A stretch of 64,000 bases of DNA from Polyangia bacterium (GTDB lineage Bacteria > Myxococcota_A > Polyangia > Nannocystales > Nannocystaceae). The notes beneath the pieces are model-generated. The model was not told the DNA's origin, made no database searches, and saw only the letters and a program-made list of their open reading frames with translations. How positions within the stretch are numbered: the first letter of the stretch is position 1; the number at the start of each line of letters is the position of its first letter. Positions 44,254 to 52,442 of the stretch are shown here, in pieces. The DNA lies in the NCBI GenBank assembly GCA_030429545.1, contig JAUIFF010000001.1, positions 965,599-1,029,598 on the forward strand, written 5' to 3'. The translations under genes were made by a program, and so were the position numbers.

Positions 44254-44640
44254 TTTGTAAGTGCAAGGAGATCTCGAGGCTTGCCAATCGTCTCGTTAGT
44301 GCAGAGTGTCGCCGCGCACCCGCCGGCCGACTGTTGCCTGCCGCACTTGTACGTGCATGGAGATTGCGAGGGTTACCAGTCGGTCCGGTAGTGCAGGATG
44401 TTGTCGGGCCGCCGGTAGACCGCTGCCGGCTAGGTTTGTACGTGCACGGAGGTTGCGAGGCTTACCAGTCAGCTTGGTGGTGGACAATGTTGTTGCGCAT
44501 CGGCGGACCGCTGCCGGCAGTGCTTGTATGTGCAATGAGATTGCGAGGCTTACCAATCGTCTCGGTAGTTCAGGATGTTGTCGCACCGCCGGTAGACCGC
44601 TGCCGACTGCACTTGTAAGGGCATGGAGATTGCGAGTTAC
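44254..44640. repeat. Tandem array: copied 3' ends of the exonuclease gene, each with an iterated palindrome
   Basis: Five palindrome-type sites at 44256, 44348, 44437, 44525 and 44614 are spaced 92, 89, 88 and 89 bases. The last differs from consensus by one base. Between them lie degraded copies of the last 16 or so codons of the minus-strand exonuclease gene. One copy still reads AAVYRRPDNILHYRTDW and a stop on the minus strand, against the gene's own AAVYRRVRDNILHYRADW. The unit is therefore gene 3' end, stop, short spacer, palindrome. Confidence 0.9.
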
Positions 44641-45707
44641 CAGTCGGCCCGGTAGTGCAGAATGTTGTCACGCACCCGCCGGTAGACCGCTGCTGTGGCT
44701 GCGACATCGGCCCGGTTATACTCGGCGATCGTTTGAATCCCGCCATCGCGGTAGGTCGGTGCAACCATTGAACCGTCCATCACTCCCTTGGGGCTTTCGA
44801 TACCGAGGGCCCAGCACACCATGTCGAGGGTGGTCGGCCCCAAACTTCGGCCGTTGGTCAGCACGCGGTAGAGGTCGAGGTGCGGGCGCAGGGCGTAGGG
44901 GCTGCCGAGTAGGTCGACTTTTGCCGGGATGTTGTGGACCAGGCTGCGGCCGATCAAAAACGGGATGTCAAAGGCTCGGCCGTTGTAGCTCACGACCACG
45001 TCGGCATGTTCGGCGAGGCACCAAAACGCCTGTAACAACTGTTGTTCGTCGACTGCGATCATCCACTCGGGATAGGCTTCGCGCGTGGCTTGGTCGTGAT
45101 TTTCGGGGGGCACCACCAACGCGTACACGGTAGGGTCGTCGGACTGCTCGGCATCGCCGAATGCGAGCGAGACAACCTTGCCCAGCAGCGGCGACAGGCC
45201 CATGACCATTTCGGTGTCGCCCTCGTTGCGGGCTGCTCGGTCCTCGACGGCTTTGCTGACGCTGGCCGGCGCGTCGGCAAGCACCAAGCCCGGGACCGTT
45301 TCGATGTCGAACACCAGGGTGTGGCACAGCCGGCCGGCGACGAGGTCGTAGCCCGCACCCAACACCTGTTCGCGGTCGAAGTTTGGCTCGTCGTCACGCA
45401 CGGCCCGCAGCCCACGGACATTGAGTTGCAGCGCGCCTTGGTAGCTGTCGGCGCGAAACAACAACTTCACGACCTGGCCCTTGGACAACTCGGCGATGGC
45501 CTCCATCGCCGCCTGGGCATCATCCCAGATCTTGCCGGCCACGGTCCCCGAGCCATCGCGGACCTTGAGGTCGACAAACGGCCGACCCTGCCGGGTTTTG
45601 CCGGTGCGAATGTCGCTGAGGCAAGCAAAGACCGTACCCAGCCGCGACGGGTCGGGCCGGACGGCCGCGAGGTTTTCGACGTGGATGGGCTCCGGGCGCG
45701 AATTCAT
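44637..45707 (-). CDS. OB-fold plus PolB-type 3'-5' exonuclease
   Basis: 356 residues. An OB-fold (about residues 22-110, VFACLSDIRTGKTRQGRPFV, GTVAGKIWDD) is joined to a DEDDy exonuclease of the DNA-polymerase-B exonuclease-like family: VFDIET for the DxE, VVSYNGRAFDIPFLIGR, and YNRADVAATAAVYRR with Tyr and Asp. All four acidic residues are kept. The OB-fold would bind single-stranded nucleic acid. It is probably a stand-alone DNA or RNA trimming enzyme. The gene's final exon-like stretch is repeated downstream (see the array). Confidence 0.8.
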   Translation of the reverse strand: MNSRPEPIHVENLAAVRPDPSRLGTVFACLSDIRTGKTRQGRPFVDLKVRDGSGTVAGKIWDDAQAAMEAIAELSKGQVVKLLFRADSYQGALQLNVRGLRAVRDDEPNFDREQVLGAGYDLVAGRLCHTLVFDIETVPGLVLADAPASVSKAVEDRAARNEGDTEMVMGLSPLLGKVVSLAFGDAEQSDDPTVYALVVPPENHDQATREAYPEWMIAVDEQQLLQAFWCLAEHADVVVSYNGRAFDIPFLIGRSLVHNIPAKVDLLGSPYALRPHLDLYRVLTNGRSLGPTTLDMVCWALGIESPKGVMDGSMVAPTYRDGGIQTIAEYNRADVAATAAVYRRVRDNILHYRADW

Positions 45708-45767
45708 CCCGCGAGCATACTCAGGGGTTTGCGAAAGGCAAGTTGTTCGGCCGGCTCACACCGGCAT

Positions 45768-45858
45768 CGAAGGTCTGGGGACCACTGCGATGCCAATGGC
45801 GAGGATCGGACGAGTCGCCGGAAACAGCTGCGGTCGCACGGCAGCCCCCAGACCTTCG
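45768..45858. ncRNA. Candidate structured RNA or inverted-repeat element
   Basis: A perfect 13-base inverted repeat (45768-45780 with 45846-45858) encloses a second pairing, TGCGA (45786-45790) with TCGCA (45834-45838), and an inner hairpin, GGCGA (45798-45802) with TCGCC (45815-45819). The nested helices fit a folded RNA of about 90 bases; the strand is not known. It does not match SRP RNA, tmRNA, 6S or RNase P as I know them. The rest of the 45708-46163 gap shows nothing else except the presumed promoters of the two divergent genes. Confidence 0.4.
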
Positions 45859-46163
45859 GCGAAAGTCCGTAAAACCATGTCTGTGCCTACCTAACTGCCT
45901 ATCCAACGGCTTACCCAACTGGGTTGACTTGCGGCAACCGGCCGACCTGACCGGCAAACCGTGCCGAGGTATGTGTGAATCCCTTGGCTGCGTAAGTGAA
46001 ACGTCCGGCCCGTACGCTGTTTCCAAATCTCGACGACAGCGACCGGCTGCGGCACCCTAGCAGCTCGTAGCTCTCTCGCCTGGTGGATTCGGTCCGAGCT
46101 CGGGCCCTGCGAATTTGCAGCTGTACCCCAGGCCCGCACACAATCGTCGACCCCAAGGAACCC

Positions 46164-48083
46164 ATGTATACACACAAGCTCGCCATCGCAACAATTGCAT
46201 CTACACTTTTGTTTGCCTGCAACCCGCCGCCGCCCGACACCGGTGCCAAGGGCAGAGAGCAAGCCCAGCAAGAGGCCGCACCGAGCAATCCGTTTGCCGG
46301 GTTGGGGGGCATGGGTGCCCTGAGCATGCTCGGCAACTTGGACAAACCCGGTCCCTATGAAGATTTGGCCGAGTCCCCCGAGCTCGATGCCAAGGCGCCG
46401 CACTACGCCGTGATTGAGCTCGAGGGCCTGATCACCGAGAAGTCGGCCATGGGCATGCTCGGCAGCCCCAAGACCATCGAGTTGCGGCGCCTCACCAAAC
46501 GCCTGCACAAGCTCGCCACCGACGACAACATCCAGGGCGTGCTTTTGCGGTTTGGCGAAGTTCAGGCCAGCCTGCCCACCGCCGATGAGGTCCGTCGCCT
46601 GTTGGTGGCCTTTGGCGAGCAAAAAGGCGACCGTGCAGGTCCTTCGGGGGCGGTGTTGTGCCACGGCGACAATGCCATCGGCGCGACCTATCACATGATG
46701 ACCGGGTGCGACAAAGTCGCGATTGAAAGCCTTGGCATGGTGATGGTCCCAGGGACAGGTGCGGCCCCGATTTACCTCAAAAATGCCCTCGACAAGCTCG
46801 GAGTCCAGGCCGATTTTTTGCAGATGGGGGCGTACAAAGGTGCCGCCGAACCACTGACCCGCAGCCAACCGTCGCCGGAGATGCAGGAGACCTACCAGGC
46901 GATTTTGGACCAGGGCTACGAGACCCTGGTGGCCGGTATGACCGAGGGGCGTGGGGTTGCGCGGGATACCGCGGTGGAGCTCATCGACGAGGCGCTGTTT
47001 TACGGTGAGCAGGCTATTGCCAACAAACTCGTCGATGCCGTCAAGCCGTACCCCGACTTTCGCAACGAGGCCACCGGCGGCAAGTGGAAACAGATCAAGT
47101 TGTCGAAAAAGTCCTCGGGTCTCGATTTGATGGCGCTACAACGATTTTTGGGGGCTGCACCTCCGCAGCGGCCGAGCGAACCCCATGTCGGCCTGATCTA
47201 CGCGATTGGGCCGATCGTCGAGGGAGATGGGGGTGGGGCCCTCGGGGCGAGCGAGACCATCGGCGGGCGGACGTTGTCGGCGGCGATCCGGGCGATGGGA
47301 CGGGACGACAAGGTCGCCGCCATTGTCCTACGCGTGAACTCTCCAGGCGGCAGCGCCAACGCATCCGAGCAGATCTGGGCCGCGGTCAACGAGGCCAAGG
47401 CCAACAAGCCGGTGGTGGTGTCGATGGGCAATGTCGCCGGGTCGGGTGGCTACTACATTTCTTGTAACGCCAACAAAATCTTTGCCCTGCCCGACACCAT
47501 GACCGGGTCGATCGGCGTGATCGGTGGCAAGTTGGCAATTGGCAAGGCCCTTGAAAACATCGGAATTACCACCCATGCCATGGCCAAGGGTAAGCAGGCG
47601 TTGATGTGGTCGCCGTACCAGTTGTGGACCGACGACGAGCGCGCGACCGTACGCAAGATGATGGAGCATACCTACAAGGTGTTTGTCACCCGCGTCAGCG
47701 ACGGGCGTGGCAAGGCCTACGACGATGTCCACAAGGTTGCCCAGGGGCGTGTGTGGACCGGTGCAGATGCACATAAACACGGGCTGGTCGACGAGCTTGG
47801 CAGCCTCGAAGATGCGCTGGCTGAGGCCCGCAAGTTGGGGAAAGTCGGCGACGATGTCGGGCTCGAAGTCTATCCGCCGGAGCCAACCCTGCGGGACTTC
47901 ATCAAGGGCTTTGGCTCGATGGCCGTGGGCATGCCGAGCGGCTGGGCGAGCTGGCTTGGCTCGGTCGCCGAAGTCATGGGACCGCTCGAAGCCGGGGCCG
48001 TGAGCGATGTGTTTGCCCAGGCGCTGCAACTGCAAACCGAGCCGGTACTAACCGCGACCATGTTCCCGATGGTGCTGCGTTAG
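46164..48083 (+). CDS. sppA: Signal peptide peptidase SppA, lipoprotein form
   Basis: The ATG at 46164 gives MYTHKLAIATIASTLLFAC with a lipobox; the frame upstream is not conserved. About 639 residues, the long E. coli type with two S49 domains. The lysine of the dyad is in GAYKGAAEPL (about residue 222) and the serine in VAGSGGYY (about residue 425). It differs from E. coli SppA in being anchored by lipid instead of an N-terminal helix. It degrades cleaved signal peptides. Palindrome copies lie at 46196 (inside the signal peptide), 47762 and 48025. Confidence 0.85.
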   Translation: MYTHKLAIATIASTLLFACNPPPPDTGAKGREQAQQEAAPSNPFAGLGGMGALSMLGNLDKPGPYEDLAESPELDAKAPHYAVIELEGLITEKSAMGMLGSPKTIELRRLTKRLHKLATDDNIQGVLLRFGEVQASLPTADEVRRLLVAFGEQKGDRAGPSGAVLCHGDNAIGATYHMMTGCDKVAIESLGMVMVPGTGAAPIYLKNALDKLGVQADFLQMGAYKGAAEPLTRSQPSPEMQETYQAILDQGYETLVAGMTEGRGVARDTAVELIDEALFYGEQAIANKLVDAVKPYPDFRNEATGGKWKQIKLSKKSSGLDLMALQRFLGAAPPQRPSEPHVGLIYAIGPIVEGDGGGALGASETIGGRTLSAAIRAMGRDDKVAAIVLRVNSPGGSANASEQIWAAVNEAKANKPVVVSMGNVAGSGGYYISCNANKIFALPDTMTGSIGVIGGKLAIGKALENIGITTHAMAKGKQALMWSPYQLWTDDERATVRKMMEHTYKVFVTRVSDGRGKAYDDVHKVAQGRVWTGADAHKHGLVDELGSLEDALAEARKLGKVGDDVGLEVYPPEPTLRDFIKGFGSMAVGMPSGWASWLGSVAEVMGPLEAGAVSDVFAQALQLQTEPVLTATMFPMVLR

Positions 48084-48140
48084 CCGAGTATCCAAACGTC
48101 CGTGCTGCGCTCGCCCTCGGCGAGCCTGCCAAGCGAACGC

Positions 48141-48213
48141 ATACCCGTGCTAGCTGCCGGGTATCCGAGGTGAGCCAGCGAACCCATGCCCGCAGCTGCT
48201 AAACTGCGGGTAT
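48141..48213 (+). promoter_or_regulatory. Duplicated hairpins; the second covers a start codon
   Basis: ATACCCG (48141-48147) pairs with CGGGTAT (48158-48164). A related unit, ATGCCCGCAG (48186-48195), pairs with CTGCGGGTAT (48204-48213, one G-T pair). The second stem includes the A and T of the start codon of the next gene at 48212. The two units share flanking sequence (GAGCC, GCGAAC), so one is a copy of the other. An additional stem, CTCGCC/GGCGAG, lies at about 48109-48123. Confidence 0.5.
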
Positions 48214-48526
48214 GAAGCGCGTGCTCGCACTAGCCCTCGTTGCTGGCCTTGGCTTGACGTTCGGTTGCCTCACCGAGGAAGGCGTTGAGGCCTCGATCGA
48301 AGAGGCCGGCTATTGCACGGAGTCGAGCGACTGCGTGGTGATTTACCCCGGGTGCCCGCTCGGGTGCTTTGCCGCCGTGAACGCGGCCGAGGTCGAGGAT
48401 ATCGAAGCCAAGATCGAACGCTACCACCGGCAGTCGTCCAACAATTGCATTTACGACTGTGCTCCCCACGCAGACCCGTTTTGCGAGAACGGCCAGTGTA
48501 TCGTCGAAGAGGACGTGCTGTACTAA
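48212..48526 (+). CDS. Small Cys-rich lipoprotein
   Basis: 104 residues; signal MKRVLALALVAGLGLTFGC. Nine Cys in total, eight of them after the lipid Cys in the pattern YCTESSDCVVIYPGCPLGCF ... CIYDC ... CENGQC, likely disulfide-bonded. Related small proteins are frequent in myxobacteria; no function is known. Translation start is enclosed in a hairpin. It is convergent with the next gene, 13 bases away. Confidence 0.75.
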   Translation: MKRVLALALVAGLGLTFGCLTEEGVEASIEEAGYCTESSDCVVIYPGCPLGCFAAVNAAEVEDIEAKIERYHRQSSNNCIYDCAPHADPFCENGQCIVEEDVLY

Positions 48527-48539
48527 GTACGCAAAAACC

Positions 48540-49178
48540 TTAACGCGCCGACAGCCCGGTGCAGGAGTTGTTGACCTCGACAGTCTTTGTAGTTGCACTG
48601 ATCGAGGCACTCGCGACCCCGTTTTGACTGTCGTCGACAATCCAGATCATGTCGCCCGGGCGCATCGATTTGCTAGTGCGCGAGTTGGAACTCAGGGAGC
48701 TGTAGGTGCCGCTGCCAAACTTGGGTTTGTCGCCAAAGAAGATCTTGACGGTATTGGGGCAGGGGTTGCGCAGGGTGACCGAGACGACTGAGGGTTGGGC
48801 CGGCTGTGCCGTCTGCGATGGCTGCGACGAAGCGGGTGCATTTGAGGTTGGGGCAGCAGTTGCCGGCGGTGCTGAGTCTGCCCGCGCGGTGGTCGGAGCC
48901 GGCTGGGGGATTTCGCTCGGAAGCTGGGCGACGCACATGCCAAACAGGTTGCAACGGCCGACGTAGGTCTCCTGGCGGTCGCAGCCGGCAACGGCATAGC
49001 GGCCACTCATTGCCCCGACGGCCTCGCGCTCAACGGTGACTTGCTCGGCGGGGCAGTCGAAATCCTGTTGGGCGCGCTCGCGGACCTTGGTCTCGAGCCG
49101 GCCGGCGCACCCGACCATCAGCAAACAGGTGGTGGCGATCAGCCACGAGGAAGGGCGCCCGGTGAGCATGTGCTGCAT
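48540..49178 (-). CDS. Lipoprotein with Pro/Ala/Thr linker and beta domain
   Basis: 212 residues (a start at 49169 would remove three). Lipobox MVGC. A first domain with four Cys (DFDCPAEQVTVEREAVGAM, GRYAVAGCDRQETYVGRCNL), a low-complexity linker (about residues 95-130) and a C-terminal beta sandwich (VTLRNPCPNTVKIFFGDKPKF ... SISATTKTVEVNNSC). I do not recognise either domain. Palindrome copy at 48588. Confidence 0.7.
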   Translation of the reverse strand: MQHMLTGRPSSWLIATTCLLMVGCAGRLETKVRERAQQDFDCPAEQVTVEREAVGAMSGRYAVAGCDRQETYVGRCNLFGMCVAQLPSEIPQPAPTTARADSAPPATAAPTSNAPASSQPSQTAQPAQPSVVSVTLRNPCPNTVKIFFGDKPKFGSGTYSSLSSNSRTSKSMRPGDMIWIVDDSQNGVASASISATTKTVEVNNSCTGLSAR

Positions 49179-49280
49179 GCGGCGGCTATACCACGCCTAA
49201 AATAAATGTGCATACACCAATGGTGCGGCCACTGGGGCCGTGTACAGGCAAGTGATCCGGCGACACGATCGTAAAAGTCG

Positions 49281-49754
49281 TTACTGGGTCATTTGGCGGA
49301 GGGCGGTAAACAGGCCCTCACCGCGAAACCAGCTGCGGACCAGTGGCACGAGGACCAGCAGCGTGAGCAACAGACCAGCTGCATAGGCAGCTGTCATCAG
49401 CGGGCCACGCCAGCGCGGGTCGAGGCCGCTGCCGGCAACTTCGGCCGGGGCCGTTGCCTCGAGCACGCGGCGGGTAAACAGCGGGTCGCCAGCTTCGCGG
49501 ACGCTGCTAAACAGCTCCAGCTCCTCCTCGACAAACTCCTCCAAAATGGCCCGAAAATCCGGCTTAGCCTGGGTCAGGGAGAACATTTCCGGATCGAGCC
49601 AGGTCCGCCCGCTCGGGTCTCGGCGCAGGACATCGGACGCGACTTCTAGCTCGAGCAGGTAGCTGCGAAACCCCTCGTGGGAAAGTTGCCCTTGGGCTAT
49701 GTCGGTCAAAACCATCGACACTGGTTGGACTAGCTTAGGCCGCCTCGTTCCCAT
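49281..49754 (-). CDS. Single-helix membrane protein, paralogue of the ECF-partner at 57853
   Basis: I choose ATG 49754 (GGGA just upstream); ATG 49715 is an alternative. About 157 residues. The core DPSGRTWLDPEMFSLTQAKP, then FVEEELELFSSVREAGDPLF, RRVLEATAPAEVAG and GLDPRWRG, ends in one membrane helix (TAAYAAGLLLTLLVLVPLV). This matches segment by segment the gene following the ECF sigma factor near 57.9 kb. It lacks the Cys/His zinc motif of common anti-sigma factors. No sigma gene is adjacent here; the neighbour is tyrS. Confidence 0.65.
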   Translation of the reverse strand: MGTRRPKLVQPVSMVLTDIAQGQLSHEGFRSYLLELEVASDVLRRDPSGRTWLDPEMFSLTQAKPDFRAILEEFVEEELELFSSVREAGDPLFTRRVLEATAPAEVAGSGLDPRWRGPLMTAAYAAGLLLTLLVLVPLVRSWFRGEGLFTALRQMTQ

Positions 49755-49891
49755 TGTCCCGTCGAGAATTTTGGCGGCCCTGTTGATGTGGGCTGTTGTG
49801 CACCGCAACCGTTCGTGTGCGTGCCTTCAACGCACCAGGGGCGGCTCGGTGTTGGTCAACGAAGCGGCGTGTCAGGACGCGCTGACCTGGA

Positions 49892-51178
49892 TTACGCGCC
49901 TTGGGACAGGCGGATGCGAAACCGCTTTTTGCCGGCCTTGAGGCGGAGACCCGATGCCCCGCAATCGGCCCGCGTGACCAGGTGGTACGGATCTGCGATC
50001 GGCGTGTCGTTGATCTTGACTGCGCCGCTATCGACCCGCTGCCGGGTCGCGCGTTTGGACTTAAAGGCTTGGATGTCGGGATGCACGAGCAGGTCGACGA
50101 GCTTGATCTCGGCGATGTCGAGCACAACTTCGGGGACCGCCGACCAGTCGCCACCGCCACCGTAGGCCTGCTCACTTGCTTTTTGAGCCTGACATGCGGC
50201 TTCTTCGCCGTGGAGCAATCGGGTGGCTTCGAACGCGAGTTTGCGGGTCGCGGTGCGCATCGCAGCACCCTCGGCCGCGGTCAGGCTCTCGATCTCGTCA
50301 AGCGGCAGCTCGGTGTAGATCCGCAGCAGCTTGGCGACATCGCGATCGTCGCGATTGACCCAGAACTGATAGTACTCAAACGGAGAAAGTCGCTCGCCGC
50401 TGAGCCAGATGGCTCCGCGTTCGCTCTTCCCCATCTTGCGCCCATCGGCGGTCGTCAGCAGCGGGAACGTCAGGCAAAACGCCTGGCCTTGTTGGTCGTC
50501 GTGGGCATGCATCCGACGGATGAGCTCGACCCCGGCGATCATGTTGCCCCACTGGTCGGCGCCGCCCATTTGCAGGGTGCAGCCGTACTCGCGGTTGAGG
50601 TGCAAAAAGTCGTAGGCCTGAAACAGTTGGTAGTTGAACTCCAAAAAGCTCAGGGGAATCTCGCCGTCGAGGCGGTCGCGGTAGGTCTTCATCGCGACCA
50701 TGCGGTTGACCGTGAAGTGGCGGCCGATGTCCCGCAAAAAATCGATGTAGTGCAGCGGTAGCAGCCAGTCGGCGTTGTTGAGCAGGACCGCGTCATTTTC
50801 GACCCCGCGGTCAAAATGGATAAACCGCGCGAACTGCTCGCGAAAGCGTTGGCTGTTGGTCTGGATTTGCTCGCGGCTCAGCAGCTTGCGCATCTCGGTT
50901 TTGCCCGAGGGGTCGCCGACCATCGCAGTCGCCCCACCGACGACACAGATCGGTTTGTGCCCGTGCGATTGCAGCAGCCGCATGGCCATAATCGTCAACA
51001 GGTTGCCGACGTGAAGCGATGTCGCGGTTGGGTCGTAGCCCAGATAAAACGTCACGGGGCCGGCCAGTAGGGCTTGGTCGATCGCTTGGAGGTCGGAAGC
51101 CTGCTCCAACAGTCCGCGCGACATGAGTGCTTTGAGCGCCGGGGACTGGGGCGTGTAATCCGTGGACGAAGACGGCAT
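49892..51178 (-). CDS. tyrS: Tyrosyl-tRNA synthetase
   Basis: 428 residues, normal length. Class I signatures: HVGN within GYDPTATSLHVGNLLT, and KMGKS as the KMSKS loop (TADGRKMGKSERGAIWLSG). Tyr-specific residues are in QAYDFLHL and MGGADQWGNM. The C-terminal S4 RNA-binding domain is present (VDLLVHPDIQAFKSKRATRQ). It charges tRNA-Tyr. No T-box or leader structure is visible in the 193-base space upstream. Confidence 0.95.
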   Translation of the reverse strand: MPSSSTDYTPQSPALKALMSRGLLEQASDLQAIDQALLAGPVTFYLGYDPTATSLHVGNLLTIMAMRLLQSHGHKPICVVGGATAMVGDPSGKTEMRKLLSREQIQTNSQRFREQFARFIHFDRGVENDAVLLNNADWLLPLHYIDFLRDIGRHFTVNRMVAMKTYRDRLDGEIPLSFLEFNYQLFQAYDFLHLNREYGCTLQMGGADQWGNMIAGVELIRRMHAHDDQQGQAFCLTFPLLTTADGRKMGKSERGAIWLSGERLSPFEYYQFWVNRDDRDVAKLLRIYTELPLDEIESLTAAEGAAMRTATRKLAFEATRLLHGEEAACQAQKASEQAYGGGGDWSAVPEVVLDIAEIKLVDLLVHPDIQAFKSKRATRQRVDSGAVKINDTPIADPYHLVTRADCGASGLRLKAGKKRFRIRLSQGA

Positions 51179-51371
51179 GGCGCGCAGGATAACAGCCCAG
51201 GCGTGTTGTCGGGCGGTTGGTCAACCGCGAACCCACGGCTGAAATTCGGAATTCTCACGCACCCGGCTTTTGTGTGTGAGGATCACGGGGGCCGCGGTGG
51301 GGCGTGGCGAGCGGAGCTTATTTGTTTATACAAATTAGCCTTTCTTGTAAGCACATCTATCTCGAAGTTCG

Positions 51372-52346
51372 CTAGCGAAACTCGTACACCCCCTCGGCAT
51401 TGCTCGAAACCGTGGGGATGGTGAAATCCTTCTCAAACAGCTCCTTGCCCTGTTTGAGGTTTTGCCAAAATGCCTTAAGCCCGGCATTGGGGGCCTCAGC
51501 GAGCAACTTGTCGAGGTCGCGCTGGGGAAACATATGCACATGCACTTTTTGTTGCTGGTCGTGGGTCGCGGTCGCCATCACCCACAACTCCTCGATACGC
51601 TCGTCGCTCATGGCCAGGCAGCCGATCGATACGCAATCGCCATGAATCATGATGGCACTGCCGGTATAGCCGAGTTTGCGGTCGCGGCGGTTGGGGTAGC
51701 TGATCCGCATGGACAGGTGGTAGCTGCTACTGCGGTTGAACAGGTTGAGGGTGTAAAACCCCTCGGGAACCTGAAAGTCGCCCTCGGCTTGTTTGGGGCC
51801 TAAAACCCCAGAAAGCGCACAGATTTTGTAGTTGGCAACCAACTTGAGCGGGCCCTGTTTGCGGTCTGAGGCCCAAACTTCGAGTTCATGCTCTTTTTTG
51901 AAAGCCCGCAGTAGCATCTGCTTGGGGGGAAACTGCAGGCCGGCATCGGCAAACAACTGGCGGACAACCGCGTCTTTTGCCTCGTGGGCCCCGCGAACCC
52001 GCTCCTTTGCCCGAAGTGACTTCGGACGGTCGAGGCCGGTGGGTTTGCGCAGCTCGACGCGTGGTGCTTGTTCGACTGGAGCCGGGTCGGGGGGTGGTGT
52101 CGCCTGGCCGCGCGACCCGGTTGGATCGGTGTTGTCAGAAGATAGCGAAGACGAGTTGAGAGCGGCAGTGGTCGACCCGGAAGCCGCAGGGGAGGGGTCG
52201 TGTTTCGCTTCCGTAGGCGAAGCAGCCTCCGAGGGCGGAGCCGGACGTTTTTGGATCGGCGGGTCACATCCTGGTAGGCACAGGCAAAGGGTCGCGCATA
52301 GGCCCCCGAGGAGCTTTGTGAGGGATTGAGATAGTTGTACCGACAT
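51372..52346 (-). CDS. L,D-transpeptidase (YkuD) lipoprotein
   Basis: 324 residues; lipobox LPGC at residue 27. A Pro/Ser/Ala-rich linker of about 90 residues leads to a YkuD catalytic domain: IMIHGDCVSIGCLAMSD carries the catalytic His/Gly and the SxGC cysteine. The type is that of YafK/ErfK, which cross-link peptidoglycan or attach proteins to it, so the enzyme should act in the periplasm from a membrane anchor. Palindrome copy at 51535 in the minor frame. Confidence 0.85.
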   Translation of the reverse strand: MSVQLSQSLTKLLGGLCATLCLCLPGCDPPIQKRPAPPSEAASPTEAKHDPSPAASGSTTAALNSSSLSSDNTDPTGSRGQATPPPDPAPVEQAPRVELRKPTGLDRPKSLRAKERVRGAHEAKDAVVRQLFADAGLQFPPKQMLLRAFKKEHELEVWASDRKQGPLKLVANYKICALSGVLGPKQAEGDFQVPEGFYTLNLFNRSSSYHLSMRISYPNRRDRKLGYTGSAIMIHGDCVSIGCLAMSDERIEELWVMATATHDQQQKVHVHMFPQRDLDKLLAEAPNAGLKAFWQNLKQGKELFEKDFTIPTVSSNAEGVYEFR

Positions 52347-52442
52347 CTAAGGTTACGCCGCCGAGCGTGACTGAAACGCGATCATAACGGACGTAGCAAC
52401 AATTTGGTTGCTGGCCAACGCGGTTGCACAACTGCGGTCGCG

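Noticed and set aside
44254-44640. CRISPR-like array of regularly spaced repeats
   Set aside because: The conserved part between the sites is a decayed gene end, not unique spacers, and there are no cas genes.
45768-45858. 4.5S SRP RNA
   Set aside because: The length and long stem would fit, but the conserved apical loop (GGAAG, AGCAG on opposite sides) is not present on either strand.
45891-46868. 325-codon minus-strand frame overlapping sppA
   Set aside because: Antisense to conserved SppA sequence and without signals of its own.
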